From Sphingomonas soli NBRC 100801 (GTDB lineage Bacteria > Pseudomonadota > Alphaproteobacteria > Sphingomonadales > Sphingomonadaceae), in the NCBI RefSeq assembly GCF_001591025.1, contig NZ_BCTZ01000015.1, positions 99,465-163,464 of the forward strand: 64,000 bases of DNA, written 5' to 3'. The first letter of the stretch is position 1. Every line of letters begins with the position of its first letter. Position numbers and translations under genes: made by a program. The notes under the pieces were generated by a model that worked only from the letters and a program-made list of their open reading frames with translations, had not been told where the DNA came from and made no database searches. Below, one piece after another: positions 16,980 to 26,118 of this stretch.

Positions 16980-18269
16980 TTACGCGCTCAGCGCCGTCTC
17001 GGTGACCTGCGAGCCACCCTTTTTCGCCAGCACAGCCTCGGTGATCGAGTTGGGCAGCGGCTTGGGCTGTTCGAGGCGCGAGATGATCGGAACGATGATC
17101 AGGAAGTGCGCGAAATAATATGCGGATGCGAGCTGGCTGGTGATGACGATGCCGGGCGTTGCCGCCGAGCCGCCGCAATAGCCGAGGATCAGCACGTCGA
17201 CGACGAGGACCCAGAAAGCGATGCGGTACATCGGACGATAGCTTGCCGAGCGCACCGGCGACTTATCGAGCCAGGGCAGGAAGAACAGGATCAGGATCGA
17301 TCCGAACATCGCCACCACGCCCCACAGCTTCGCTGCGATGATGAAGTCCGCGGTGAAGGCGCGCAGGATCGCGTAGAACGGCCAGAAATACCATTCGGGC
17401 ACGATGTGCGCGGGCGTCGAGAGCGGGTTGGCGGCGATATAGTTATCCGCATGGCCCAGATAATCCGGCGCGTAGAAGATCAGGATCGAGAAGACGATCA
17501 TGAACACGCCGACGCCGAAGCCGTCCTTCGCGGTGTAATAAGGATGGAACGGAACGGTATCCTGCTCCCCCTTCACTTCCACGCCGGTCGGGTTGCCCGA
17601 GCCGGGGATGTGGAGCGCCCAGATGTGCAGGATGACTGCGCCCAGGATCACGAACGGCAGCAGATAGTGGAGCGAGAAGAAGCGGTTCAGCGTCGCGTCG
17701 TCCGGCGCATAGCCGCCGAGCAGCCACACCTGGACCCACTCGCCCACCACGGGAACCGCGGTGAAGAAGCCGGTGATGACCTGCGCACCCCAGAAGCTCA
17801 TCTGCCCCCAGGGGAGCACATAGCCCATGAACGCGGTTGCCATGGTCAGCAGGAAGATGACCACGCCGAGCAGCCACACCATCTCGCGCGGCGCCTTGTA
17901 CGAACCGTAATAAAGGCCACGGAACATGTGGATGTAGATGACCGTGAGGAACATCGAAGCGCCGTTGGCGTGCGCGAAGCGGAGGAACCAGCCTGCGTTC
18001 ACGTCGCGCATGATGCCGACATTGACCGATTCGAAGGCGCCGGCGGCGCTCGAATGGAAGTGCATCGCCAGCACGATGCCGGTGACGATCTGGCAGACCA
18101 GTGCCACCCCGGCGAGCACGCCGAAGTTCCAGAAATAGTTCAGGTTGCGCGGCACCGGATAGCCCGCGCCGACCGCGTTATAGACGAAGCGCGGAAGCGG
18201 CAGCTTCTCGTCGAGCCACTTCATTAGCGGCTGCTTCGGTTCGTAATGCTTTGCCCAGGGGAAGCTCAT
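16980..18269 (-). CDS. petB: Cytochrome b of the bc1 complex
   Basis: Membrane subunit carrying haems bL and bH and both quinone sites. The 429-residue product has eight or so hydrophobic helices, haem-ligand histidines in the ALVCQIVTGIVLAMHFH and FAHANGAS helices and in SLHYLLPFVILGAVILHIWALH, and the Qo-site PEWY motif in PEWYFWPF. It is the middle gene of petABC, 11 nt after petA. Confidence 0.98.
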   Translation of the reverse strand: MSFPWAKHYEPKQPLMKWLDEKLPLPRFVYNAVGAGYPVPRNLNYFWNFGVLAGVALVCQIVTGIVLAMHFHSSAAGAFESVNVGIMRDVNAGWFLRFAHANGASMFLTVIYIHMFRGLYYGSYKAPREMVWLLGVVIFLLTMATAFMGYVLPWGQMSFWGAQVITGFFTAVPVVGEWVQVWLLGGYAPDDATLNRFFSLHYLLPFVILGAVILHIWALHIPGSGNPTGVEVKGEQDTVPFHPYYTAKDGFGVGVFMIVFSILIFYAPDYLGHADNYIAANPLSTPAHIVPEWYFWPFYAILRAFTADFIIAAKLWGVVAMFGSILILFFLPWLDKSPVRSASYRPMYRIAFWVLVVDVLILGYCGGSAATPGIVITSQLASAYYFAHFLIIVPIISRLEQPKPLPNSITEAVLAKKGGSQVTETALSA

Positions 18270-18280
18270 GTCTCGCTACC

Positions 18281-18862
18281 TCAACCGACCACGACGACAG
18301 TGTCGGACGTGAATTCATATTCCGGAACGACCAGGTTCGTCGGGGCCGGACCCTGACGAATGCGGCCCGCAGTGTCATAGGCCGAGCCGTGGCACGGGCA
18401 GAAATATCCGCCGAACGGGCCGCGATTCTCGCCTTCGCCCGCGCCCAGCGGCACGCAGCCGAGATGGGTGCAGACGCCCATCGTGATCAGCCAGTTGCGC
18501 TTGCCTTCCTTGGTGCGGTCCTCAAGCGTCTGGGGATCGCGCAGCGAAGATGCGTCGACCTTGTCGGCCTCCGCGATTTCCGCAGCGGTAAGGTTGCGGA
18601 CGAACAAAGGCTGCTTGCGGAAGCTGGCCTTGATCGCCTGACCCGGCTCGATCGCCGAGACGTCGATCTCGGTGCTCGAAAGCGCGAGCACATCGGCCGA
18701 CGGGTTCATCGAATTGACCAGCGGCAGCACCACGACGCCCGCGCCCACGGCCGCGACCGAGACCGCAGCGTAGTTCAGATAATCGCGGCGGCGCGGATTC
18801 TCGAGGACATCGCCGCCCGGGGCGATCGTCATATCGGGGGGAACACCGTCTTGCATTGCCAT
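18281..18862 (-). CDS. petA: Rieske iron-sulfur subunit of the bc1 complex
   Basis: 2Fe-2S protein that takes the first electron from ubiquinol. The 193-residue product has a twin-arginine type N-terminus (RRRDYLN, then a hydrophobic helix) for Tat-dependent insertion. The cluster motifs are CTHLGC near residue 136 and CPCHGS near residue 158, with a P-A-P-TNL-V loop after them. ATG 18862 (MAMQDG) is chosen because upstream sequence translates to non-conserved residues. First gene of petABC, divergent from trmL. Confidence 0.96.
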   Translation of the reverse strand: MAMQDGVPPDMTIAPGGDVLENPRRRDYLNYAAVSVAAVGAGVVVLPLVNSMNPSADVLALSSTEIDVSAIEPGQAIKASFRKQPLFVRNLTAAEIAEADKVDASSLRDPQTLEDRTKEGKRNWLITMGVCTHLGCVPLGAGEGENRGPFGGYFCPCHGSAYDTAGRIRQGPAPTNLVVPEYEFTSDTVVVVG

Positions 18863-19032
18863 GCTTGAGCCCTTGCACTTCGAAACTTGCCGCGACGGAT
18901 GCGCGGATACGGACGTAGAGCCGCCCGGTTGCCCCCGGTGGCTTCGGGCGCTGATAGACGCGGGGGAAGCCGTTTGCCAACTCCATTTTGACGCTCTTGT
19001 TAGGCGGAGCGCGAGAGCGCTAGGGGACGGGG

Positions 19033-19482
19033 ATGCGACTAGCCCTTTTCCAGCCCGAGATTGCGGGCAATGTCGGTGCCGTTCTGCGCCTTGCGGCATG
19101 CCTGGGCGCGGGGGTCGATCTGATCGAGCCGATGGGCTTTCCGTGGAGCGACAAGCGCCGCAAGCGATCGGCGATGGACTATGAAGATCATGTCGAAATC
19201 ACCCGTCACGCCGATTGGGATGCCTTTTCGGCGCAGGTTCCGGGCAGGCTGATTCTGTTCAGCACCAAAGGGAATACGCCGCTGCATCAGGCGGGATTCG
19301 AGCCGGGCGACACCCTGCTCTTCGGTTCGGAGAGCGCGGGCGCGCCCGAACACGTCCATCAGCGTGCCGATCTGGTGGTGCGCATTCCGCTTCGCCCCGT
19401 GGTGCGCTCGCTCAATCTGGGCGTCTCGGCGGGAATCGCACTGTCGGAAGCGCTGCGCCAGACGAACGGCTGGCCCGAATGA
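19033..19482 (+). CDS. trmL: tRNA (cytidine(34)-2'-O)-methyltransferase
   Basis: SPOUT-class methyltransferase that 2'-O-methylates the wobble base of certain leucine tRNAs. The 149-residue product begins MRLALFQPEIAGNVGAVLR, followed by GFPWSDKR and DY-DH-V; the knot region holds LLFGSESAGAP and RSLNLGVSAGIAL. Length and motifs match TrmL. It is divergent from petA, with 170 bp between, and 70 nt upstream of hemF. Confidence 0.94.
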   Translation: MRLALFQPEIAGNVGAVLRLAACLGAGVDLIEPMGFPWSDKRRKRSAMDYEDHVEITRHADWDAFSAQVPGRLILFSTKGNTPLHQAGFEPGDTLLFGSESAGAPEHVHQRADLVVRIPLRPVVRSLNLGVSAGIALSEALRQTNGWPE

Positions 19483-19552
19483 TCCTCCCCGGCACGGGTG
19501 GGACATTCTGTCCGCTCGACTTGGGGCCGCCCCAGCGGATAGGGACGCGGAC

Positions 19553-20395
19553 ATGAAACCGCTCGACACCCAGCAAGACGTCGCCCGCATCTGGTTCGAA
19601 TCGCTGCGCGACCAGATCTGCGCCGAATTCGAGAAGATCGAGGCCGAGGCCGGATCGGACGCGAAGTTCGATTATCTGGCATGGGACCGCATCGATCCTT
19701 CGGGCGCGCCGGGCGGCGGCGGCGTGCGCGGCGTGATGAAGGGCAAGGTGTTCGAGAAGGTCGGCGTCAACGTATCGACCGTGGGCGGCACCTTCGAGGG
19801 CGATTTCGCCCGGACCATCCACGGCGCGGGCGAAGACCCCCATTTCTTTGCCACCGGCATCAGCCTGGTCGCGCACATGGCGAACCCGCACGTGCCCGCC
19901 GTGCATATGAACACGCGCTTCCTCGTCACCACGAAACGCTGGTTCGGCGGCGGCGCAGACCTCAATCCCCCGATTCCGTATGAAGAGGATACGGCCGAAT
20001 TCCACGCGGCGTTCAAGGCCGCGTGCGATGCGCACGACCCCGATCATTATCCGCGCTTCAAGAAATGGGCGGACGATTATTTCTACATTCCCCACCGCAA
20101 GGTCCATCGCGGCGTGGGCGGCATCTTCTACGATCATGTCGAGGGCGATTGGGACGCGAACTTCGCCTTCACCCAGGATGTGGGCCGCACCTTCCTCGAC
20201 ATCTTCCCGCGCATCGTGCGACGGCGGATGGGCATGGAATTCACGGCCGCGGAAAAGCAGCAGCAGCTCGAATGGCGCGGCCGCTATGCCGAATTCAACC
20301 TGATCTATGACCGGGGCACGCTGTTCGGGCTGAAGACGGGCGGCAATATCGACGCCATCCTGATGAGCCTGCCGCCGGAAGCGACTTGGAGCTGA
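19553..20395 (+). CDS. hemF: Oxygen-dependent coproporphyrinogen III oxidase
   Basis: Decarboxylates coproporphyrinogen III to protoporphyrinogen IX using O2, in cytoplasmic haem synthesis. The 280-residue product carries the family blocks PGGGGVRGVM, HMNTRF, WFGGGADLNP, GVGGIFYDH and YDRGTLFGLKTGGN. ATG 19553 (MKPLDTQQ) is used; the upstream reading belongs to trmL in another frame. Haem demand of the neighbouring bc1 complex gives a plausible context. Confidence 0.97.
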   Translation: MKPLDTQQDVARIWFESLRDQICAEFEKIEAEAGSDAKFDYLAWDRIDPSGAPGGGGVRGVMKGKVFEKVGVNVSTVGGTFEGDFARTIHGAGEDPHFFATGISLVAHMANPHVPAVHMNTRFLVTTKRWFGGGADLNPPIPYEEDTAEFHAAFKAACDAHDPDHYPRFKKWADDYFYIPHRKVHRGVGGIFYDHVEGDWDANFAFTQDVGRTFLDIFPRIVRRRMGMEFTAAEKQQQLEWRGRYAEFNLIYDRGTLFGLKTGGNIDAILMSLPPEATWS

Positions 20396-20438
20396 GGCGG
20401 CTCTCTTTGCGCCAGCCCCGCGAAACGGGGTTCGCCGC

Positions 20439-21035
20439 ATGGGGCTGACGCCGGTTCCGGGCGATCAGCTCGCCGCGGTCAGCACCGCGATGGAGATGGT
20501 CGAGCGGCCGCGCCCCCGGCCCCTGCCCCCCTCGCCGTTCCGCCTGTCGCATTGGGTGGCACCGGAGAGCGAACCCTATCTGGCGCTGTTCCGCCGGGTC
20601 GGCGCACCCTGGCTATGGTATTCGCGGCTGGCGATGGACGATGCGCGACTGCGCGTGCTGCTCGATGATCCGAAGATAGAAATTTATGCCGCCGTCGATC
20701 GCGCAGGGATCGAAATCGGCATGATCGAGCTCGACTTCCGCGTCGAGGGGACGTGCGGGCTGGCTTATTTCGGGCTGGTGCCGGAACTGACCGGCAAGGG
20801 CCATGGCAATTGGCTGATGGCGCATGCGCTGGCCTTTGCGTGGCGCAAGCAGGTTCGGCGCGTGTGGGTGCATACGTGCACGCTGGACCACCCCAACGCC
20901 CTGCCCTTCTACCGCCGCCACGGCTTCGTGCCGACCAAACGCACGCTGGAAACCTTCCCCGATCCGCGCCTGCTGGGCTTGCTGCCGATGGACACGGCGC
21001 CTCAGATCCCGGTGCTCGGCTCCGTGCGTCGATAG
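20439..21035 (+). CDS. GNAT family N-acetyltransferase
   Basis: 198-residue acetyltransferase of unknown substrate. The acetyl-CoA-binding motif A is LVPELTGKGHGNWLM (Q/R-x-x-G-x-G/A form), followed by the motif B region NALPFYRRHGFVP. The N-terminal 30 residues are Pro/Arg-rich. Its last 34 nt overlap, tail to tail, the 3' end of the membrane protein gene on the other strand. Confidence 0.85.
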   Translation: MGLTPVPGDQLAAVSTAMEMVERPRPRPLPPSPFRLSHWVAPESEPYLALFRRVGAPWLWYSRLAMDDARLRVLLDDPKIEIYAAVDRAGIEIGMIELDFRVEGTCGLAYFGLVPELTGKGHGNWLMAHALAFAWRKQVRRVWVHTCTLDHPNALPFYRRHGFVPTKRTLETFPDPRLLGLLPMDTAPQIPVLGSVRR

Positions 21036-21742
21036 GCAGAGACGCGGATCAGCACCAGCGTCACCCACGCAAAGCCGCCGAGCAGCGCGATCAGCACATA
21101 GCCAGCCATCTCGATGAACTGGTTGTCCCCCGCCGCCATCACCAGCAGGCCAAGCAGCAGGCGGCTGGCGAGCAGGATCGCGACCGCGGCCGTCAGCACC
21201 GTCATCGCCATTGCGGCAAGCAGCACCACCCAGCGGAACCCGAAGCTGCGCTGCCACCCCTGCCGAAAGGCGCCGAGGATGCCCTGATCCGGATTCGCCG
21301 CCAGCGCGGGCGCCGCGAGCCATGTCCGCCCGAAGACGAACAGCCCAGGCAGCACGAACAGCGAGAAACCGATCCCGAACAAGATCGAGCAAAGTACATC
21401 GATCACGACGAGGGGCAGCAGCCGCCGCAAGGCGAGCGTCATCGTCTCGCCCAGCGTCCGCGTGCCGGGCTGGAGGAACAGAATGAGGATCGTGAAGGTG
21501 CCGAAATCGATTAGGAGATTGGCGAGCAGGAACCACAGGAGATTGTCTTCGTAGAATTTTCGCACGGCTTCGTTGAGCTTCACCGGATCGGGATCGGTGG
21601 GCAATCCGCTCTGCGCCATCAGGAACAGGATGCCGAGCATCGGCACGACGAAGAACACGCCCGCAAGCGCGCTCAATATATCGCGTTGGCTGCGCCACAT
21701 CGCTCCGGCGTCGGCGAACACGCCGGAAAGGGAGAGGGTCAT
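21002..21742 (-). CDS. Multi-pass membrane protein (GPDPase membrane-domain-like)
   Basis: 246-residue protein with about five or six hydrophobic helices, resembling the membrane domain attached to some glycerophosphodiester phosphodiesterases, without a catalytic domain. ATG 21742 overlaps the stop of the upstream gene by 4 nt (ATGA), so the two are translationally coupled and probably form one complex or are diverged paralogues. Both carry a G-R-T-W/G-S-L-R-x-S/GW-K/R type cytoplasmic loop (FRQGWQRS here, LRQSWKLT upstream). Function is unknown. Confidence 0.75.
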   Translation of the reverse strand: MTLSLSGVFADAGAMWRSQRDILSALAGVFFVVPMLGILFLMAQSGLPTDPDPVKLNEAVRKFYEDNLLWFLLANLLIDFGTFTILILFLQPGTRTLGETMTLALRRLLPLVVIDVLCSILFGIGFSLFVLPGLFVFGRTWLAAPALAANPDQGILGAFRQGWQRSFGFRWVVLLAAMAMTVLTAAVAILLASRLLLGLLVMAAGDNQFIEMAGYVLIALLGGFAWVTLVLIRVSAYRRTEPSTGI

Positions 21743-22572
21743 GCGCGGGCCGGACTTTCGCCGAGGCCGGCAGCCGCGGTCAGCGCGAGATAGAGCTTCG
21801 ACGTGAAAACCGGGATCAGCATGGTGAAGCCGGTCTGCACCGCAGCGACGACGATCGACGTCAGCACGCCAGAGAGCGTGACTCCGGCGCGGTCGCCCCC
21901 GGCGATCAGCGCGAACACGCTGCCGAACACGGTGTTCGCGGCGAGGATCGCGACCCAGGACAGCAGGGCGAAAAGGATGATCACCCCGATCACCCGCCAG
22001 GTGATGCCATGAGTGAGCTTCCACGACTGGCGCAGCGAGCCCAGCCATTTGCCCTCGCGCACGATCACCGGGGTAACGACGATCAGCCGCGCGCACAGCC
22101 ACAGCGAGAAGCCGACGGCCAGGATCAGATAGATTGCGACGAAGCTGGCGACGCCCGAGGGCAGATCGAAATTGCGGCCCTCGGCAATCGCCATCACGTC
22201 AACGCCGCTGGCGCTCAGCACTGCGGGGATCGGTGCCATCAGCAGGAGCAGCCCGGCAAAGGTGACGAGCGTGACCACCAGCGCCGCCGGCAGCCGCTGG
22301 ACCGCAACCCGGCCGGCATGATCGCTATCGGCATTTTCAAGCGCCATCGCGGTCAACGCCAGCATCCCCCAGACCGTGAGCACGCCAAATGCCAGCTGGA
22401 TGAGCTGCAGCGACAGGATCAGCCCACGGCTCGCCCCCTCCATCACCGCGTGGAAATTGCCCTCGATCGAAGCCGGGACGAAGAAGGCCAGCAGCGCGAT
22501 CGGCAGAATCGTCGCGATATTATCGGTCAGAAATTCCGCCGTCCGATCCCAGACTGTGCCCATCTTCACCAT
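21739..22572 (-). CDS. Multi-pass membrane protein (GPDPase membrane-domain-like)
   Basis: 277-residue protein with about six hydrophobic helices (for example [19 protein letters not shown] and [15 protein letters not shown]). The loop [16 protein letters not shown] is typical of the glycerophosphoryl-diester-phosphodiesterase membrane domain family. ATG 22572 ([10 protein letters not shown]) has AGGACAGG upstream; the longer frame is Arg-rich and overlaps lipB antisense. It is coupled by ATGA to the downstream membrane gene. Role unknown; membrane protein insertion or lipid handling has been suggested for relatives. Confidence 0.75.
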   Translation of the reverse strand: MVKMGTVWDRTAEFLTDNIATILPIALLAFFVPASIEGNFHAVMEGASRGLILSLQLIQLAFGVLTVWGMLALTAMALENADSDHAGRVAVQRLPAALVVTLVTFAGLLLLMAPIPAVLSASGVDVMAIAEGRNFDLPSGVASFVAIYLILAVGFSLWLCARLIVVTPVIVREGKWLGSLRQSWKLTHGITWRVIGVIILFALLSWVAILAANTVFGSVFALIAGGDRAGVTLSGVLTSIVVAAVQTGFTMLIPVFTSKLYLALTAAAGLGESPARA

Positions 22573-22673
22573 TGCCAGCCCTGTCCTCATCGTCTTCGCG
22601 AGCCGTGTTAGCCGCCGCGCAATCCCTTGCCAATGCTTGCGCATTGCCGTGCAACGGCGCAATCGGCGCGGCG

Positions 22674-23333
22674 ATGGATACCGATATCGAATGGCGCGTC
22701 GAACGCGAGCGGATCGACTATGGCGAAGCACTGGCGGCAATGGAAGCGCGCGCAGCGGCGGTGACCGCGCATCAGGCGCGGGAGCTGATCTGGCTGCTGG
22801 AGCATCCGCCGGTCTATACCGCCGGCACCAGCGCCAATGACCCCGCCGAGCTGCTCGATCCCCGCTTCCCGGTGCACCGCACCGGGCGCGGCGGGCGCTA
22901 CACCTATCATGGGCCCGGCCAGCGCATCGGCTATGTCGTGCTCGACCTGCGCGAGCGGAAGCGCGACGTGCGCTGTTATGTCCATGCGCTCGAAGGCTGG
23001 GTGATCGCGGCGCTGGGCACGTTCGGCATCCAGGCTTATCGTGCGCCGGGCCGGATCGGCATCTGGACGCTGGACGCCCAGGGCCAGGAGGCCAAGATCG
23101 GCGCGATCGGGGTGCGCATCCGCCAATGGGTGACGCTCCATGGTTTTGCCGTCAACCTGAACCCTGACTTGACCCATTTTGGCGGAATCGTGCCCTGCGG
23201 GATCGCTGAATTTCCCGTCACCAGCGCCGCCGCGCTGGGGCTGGACGTTACGGCATCCGCCTTTGACGACGCCCTTTCCGCCACTTTCCCGCCATTTTTG
23301 GACTCGTTGGGCGTCGAAATGTCAAAATCGTGA
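22674..23333 (+). CDS. lipB: Octanoyl-[acyl-carrier-protein] transferase LipB
   Basis: Transfers octanoyl from ACP to lipoyl domains of 2-oxoacid dehydrogenases and GcvH, the first step of lipoate synthesis. The 219-residue product has the [15 protein letters not shown] block, the catalytic Lys in [11 protein letters not shown] and the catalytic Cys in VPCGI. ATG 22674 (MDTDIEWRV) gives a normal length; the longer frame reads into the divergent gene. lipA is not in the window. Confidence 0.96.
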   Translation: MDTDIEWRVERERIDYGEALAAMEARAAAVTAHQARELIWLLEHPPVYTAGTSANDPAELLDPRFPVHRTGRGGRYTYHGPGQRIGYVVLDLRERKRDVRCYVHALEGWVIAALGTFGIQAYRAPGRIGIWTLDAQGQEAKIGAIGVRIRQWVTLHGFAVNLNPDLTHFGGIVPCGIAEFPVTSAAALGLDVTASAFDDALSATFPPFLDSLGVEMSKS

Positions 23334-23429
23334 CTTGAGGCTGGTGCGCGAACCGGTTAATGCCTATCACGGTTTGGGTTATTGACGCGTACTCGTCCTT
23401 TCCAAATCCATTATCTAGGGAGCTATTCA

Positions 23430-23645
23430 ATGCGTGCAGTCATTTCCACGATCGTGATCGCCAGCGCGGCCCTCCTGGCCTCGGCTTGCACCAGCAACGA
23501 GACCACGAACGTCACGAACACCACCGAAGTCGTTCCGGTTGAGAACGTGACGGCCACCGACACGATGGTCACCAACATCGACGCGGCTGCTCCGGTCGAG
23601 AACGTCACCGTCGAGACGACCAACACCACTGGCAACGCCATGTAA
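23430..23645 (+). CDS. Small Thr/Asn-rich lipoprotein
   Basis: 71-residue product. The signal ends in the lipobox LLASAC, after which nearly every residue is T, N, V, E or A, with a repeated PVENVT (residues about 36 and 55). AGGGAG precedes ATG 23430. No function is known. The low-complexity, acidic, lipidated tail recalls small entericidin-like or spacer lipoproteins, but similarity is not established. A strong terminator follows at once, so it is monocistronic. Confidence 0.7.
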   Translation: MRAVISTIVIASAALLASACTSNETTNVTNTTEVVPVENVTATDTMVTNIDAAAPVENVTVETTNTTGNAM

Positions 23646-23668
23646 TCACGCGAAAGCGTGTGTTGGAC

Positions 23669-23707
23669 AAAGGGCCGCCCGGGCAACCGGGCGGCCCTTT
23701 TTCTTTT
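23669..23707 (+). terminator. Strong intrinsic terminator
   Basis: A 14-bp perfect stem, AAAGGGCCGCCCGG with CCGGGCGGCCCTTT, has a 4-nt loop (GCAA) and is followed by TTCTTTT. It ends the small lipoprotein transcript. Confidence 0.93.
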
Positions 23708-23832
23708 GGAGCAAATCCCCGCTCCGCTCGCCGCATTCACGGGCAGGCGCCCCTGGTGTCCCGAAAAAAGGGGCTTGGGCGTCGAGTCGAAAACCCCTAG
23801 TCCGGGCCCACACAGTAGAAATAGAGGGCAAG

Positions 23833-24522
23833 ATGCTCGTTTCGCGTACCCTATTTGCGCTGGCCGCAGGTGCCGGCCTGTTCGCAGCCGCCCCGGCCTC
23901 GGCGCAGTTCTTCCTCAAGCCGGCAACGCTGGCCGCTGAGCGTGTAAACGGTTCGGAGCCCGGCATGACTGGCCCCGCGCTGCCCGGCGCCACCGCGACC
24001 GAACTGCGCGCCGCACTGGTGTGGAACCTGCGCGCCGCGCTCAACGTCGCCGCGCTGCAATGCCAGTTCGAACCGACGCTGCTGACGCTCGATTACTATA
24101 ACGCCACGCTGAAGGACCATGCGGCCGAGCTGCGCGATGCCTATTCGGTGCTGGAGAAATATTTCATCCGTTCGGCAAAGACCACCAAGGCGGGACAGAC
24201 CGAGCTCGATAAGTTCGGCACGCGGGTCTATTCGGGCTTTTCCACCGTGGGCGGCCAGCTTTCCTTCTGCCAGACCGCCGGATCGATCGGCCGCGACGCG
24301 CTGTTCACGCGCCCCGGAAAATTCGGCGAACTCGCCGAAAATCGCATGCGTGAGCTGCGCGACAGCCTCCGCCCCTGGGGCGAACAATATCGCCCCGGCG
24401 CCCAACGCCCCCCGGTCTTCCGCGTAACCAGCAAGCTTCCGCCCTTCGGCAACGAAAAATGCTGGAAGAAGAACGCTTATGTCGTGAAGAAGTGCGGCCC
24501 GCTGCCGCCCCGCGACAGCTAA
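23833..24522 (+). CDS. Exported hypothetical protein
   Basis: 229-residue product with a signal peptide (cleavage near ASAQF). The core ALVWNLRAALNVAALQCQF followed by LLTLDYYN looks like a helical, conserved segment. There are four cysteines in the mature protein (QCQF, SFCQT, KCWK, KKCGP), so disulfides are likely in the periplasm. The tail is rich in P, R and K. I do not recognise a named domain. It stands alone between two terminator regions. Confidence 0.75.
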   Translation: MLVSRTLFALAAGAGLFAAAPASAQFFLKPATLAAERVNGSEPGMTGPALPGATATELRAALVWNLRAALNVAALQCQFEPTLLTLDYYNATLKDHAAELRDAYSVLEKYFIRSAKTTKAGQTELDKFGTRVYSGFSTVGGQLSFCQTAGSIGRDALFTRPGKFGELAENRMRELRDSLRPWGEQYRPGAQRPPVFRVTSKLPPFGNEKCWKKNAYVVKKCGPLPPRDS

Positions 24523-24638
24523 AGGCGCTTTTCGGCAGAGCGCAATCCGCACCAGTCCGCTCTCCCGCCCGGCCCCGTTGGAATATACTTCCGCCGGATG
24601 GCCGGATGGGGACAGGGCTGGTGCCGCATGGCTGAACG

Positions 24639-25271
24639 CTAGCGCAGCCCCAGCAATTTGTGGGTCTGGAGCGACAGGCGCCACCTGGGCCGCTCCATCG
24701 CCAGCGCGAGCGCCGCCTGAACATTCGCCTGCCCCCGGGCATCGTCCATCGGCTGGATGAGGAAATGGGCGAAATCCCAGGTCTCAACATCGTCGATATC
24801 GGTGCCGGGCTGCGGCCATACCAGCTTGAGTTCGTCGCCCGACCGCTGGACCACCTCGCTCCCCGCCTTTGGGCTGATGCACACCCAGTCGATGCCGGGA
24901 TGCACGGGTAGGGTGCCATTGCTCTCGATCGCGATGCGGAAGCCGCGGGCGTGGAGCGCATCGATCAGCGCATCATCGACCTGGAGCATCGGCTCGCCGC
25001 CGGTGAGCACCACGAAGCGCCGTTCGTCCCCCTCGCCCCAGTGCCGCCCGGCCGCATCAGCCAGCGCTGCGGCATTGCCGAACTTGCCCCCGCCCAGCCC
25101 ATCGGTCCCGACAAAATCGGTGTCGCAGAACTGGCAGACTGCCGTCCCGCGATCCTGCTCGCGGCCCGACCACAGATTGCATCCGGCGAAGCGCACGAAC
25201 ACCGCCCGCGCGCCGGCATTCACCCCCTCGCCCTGAAGCGTGAGGAACATCTCCTTGACCGCATAACCCAT
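24639..25271 (-). CDS. queE: 7-carboxy-7-deazaguanine synthase
   Basis: Radical SAM enzyme converting 6-carboxy-tetrahydropterin to 7-carboxy-7-deazaguanine in queuosine synthesis. The 210-residue product has the start KEMFLTLQGEG, the cluster cysteines in FAGCNLWSG...CQFCDTDF and the GGEPML motif. The spacing between the first and second cysteine is 14 residues (C-x14-C-x2-C), the long variant found in a subset of QueE proteins. ATG 25271 is preceded by AGGCGG; a TTG at 25277 would overlap the queC stop. It lies directly downstream of queC. Confidence 0.94.
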   Translation of the reverse strand: MGYAVKEMFLTLQGEGVNAGARAVFVRFAGCNLWSGREQDRGTAVCQFCDTDFVGTDGLGGGKFGNAAALADAAGRHWGEGDERRFVVLTGGEPMLQVDDALIDALHARGFRIAIESNGTLPVHPGIDWVCISPKAGSEVVQRSGDELKLVWPQPGTDIDDVETWDFAHFLIQPMDDARGQANVQAALALAMERPRWRLSLQTHKLLGLR

Positions 25272-25273
25272 CG

Positions 25274-25957
25274 TCAAACCGCCTGGGCGTATCGCGTGGG
25301 ATCGGCGATCCCGGCGTCCTCAAACCCCTTTGCGCGCAGGCGGCAGCTATCGCACTGGCCGCAATGCAGGCCGCCCGGAGCGGGATCGTAACAAGACCAG
25401 CTAAGGCCCGCATCGAGCCCGAGCCGCGCGGCTTCGCGCACGATATCGGCCTTGCTCATATGCTGGAGCGGCGCCTGGATATGGAAGCGCCGGCCCTCGA
25501 CACCCGCCTTGGTCGCCACCTCGGCCATATCCTCGAACGCCTTGATGAATTCGGGGCGGCAATCGGGATAGCCCGAATAATCCAGCGCATTGACGCCGAT
25601 ATAGATGTCACGCGCGCCCGCCGCTTCGGCCCAGCCGAGTGCGAGGCTCAGGAAGATGGTGTTGCGCGCGGGCACATAGGTGACCGGGATATCGTCGCCC
25701 ACCCCCTCTTTCGGCACGTCGATATCGTCCGTGAGCGCGGATCCGCCAAACGCGCGCAGATCGAGCGGCATCACGACATGGCGTTCGGCGCCCAGCATCG
25801 CCGAAATCCGCCGCGCCGCAGCCAGCTCCACCTGATGGCGCTGATTATAGTCGATCGAGAGCGCGAGCAGCCGATGGCCGTCCTCCTTCGCGCGCGCGGC
25901 GCTCACCATCGAATCGAGTCCGCCGGAAACCAGGGCGATCGCAACGCTTTGTGTCAT
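25274..25957 (-). CDS. queC: 7-cyano-7-deazaguanine synthase
   Basis: ATP-dependent conversion of 7-carboxy-7-deazaguanine to preQ0. The 227-residue product has the PP-loop [10 protein letters not shown], the block [18 protein letters not shown], and the zinc site near the C-terminus (SCYDP...HCGQCDSC). ATG 25957 gives the family start (MTQSVAIAL). It forms a two-gene unit with queE; queD and queF are not in the window. Confidence 0.96.
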   Translation of the reverse strand: MTQSVAIALVSGGLDSMVSAARAKEDGHRLLALSIDYNQRHQVELAAARRISAMLGAERHVVMPLDLRAFGGSALTDDIDVPKEGVGDDIPVTYVPARNTIFLSLALGWAEAAGARDIYIGVNALDYSGYPDCRPEFIKAFEDMAEVATKAGVEGRRFHIQAPLQHMSKADIVREAARLGLDAGLSWSCYDPAPGGLHCGQCDSCRLRAKGFEDAGIADPTRYAQAV

Positions 25958-26009
25958 GAAAGGCTCGCTAGACGGCTTTTGCGCCAAAAACAAAATGGCG
26001 AATCAAAAC

Positions 26010-26029
26010 GGGCCGCCCGTAAGCGGCCC
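26010..26029 (-). terminator. Probable terminator of the 133-residue protein gene
   Basis: GGGCCGC pairs with GCGGCCC over a 6-nt loop. On the minus strand the hairpin is followed by GTTTTG. It lies 90 nt past the stop of the upstream minus-strand gene and 50 nt before queC. Confidence 0.5.
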
Positions 26030-26118
26030 AAGGTTCAGGGAAAAACCATGCCAGAGAGGAAAGCCCCGGAAAGGGCCACCTTCACCATAGCCCAAGACGC
26101 GTGAAGAAAACGTGAAGC

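Noticed and set aside
16494..18227. 577-codon open frame opposite petB and petC
   Set aside because: Both strands cannot be explained by this frame: cytochrome b and c1 motifs are complete on the minus strand, and the antisense product is low-complexity and charged.
25958..26118. preQ1 riboswitch upstream of queC
   Set aside because: The leader has only a simple GC hairpin better explained as a terminator; the A-rich tail and short loop pairing of preQ1-I are absent.
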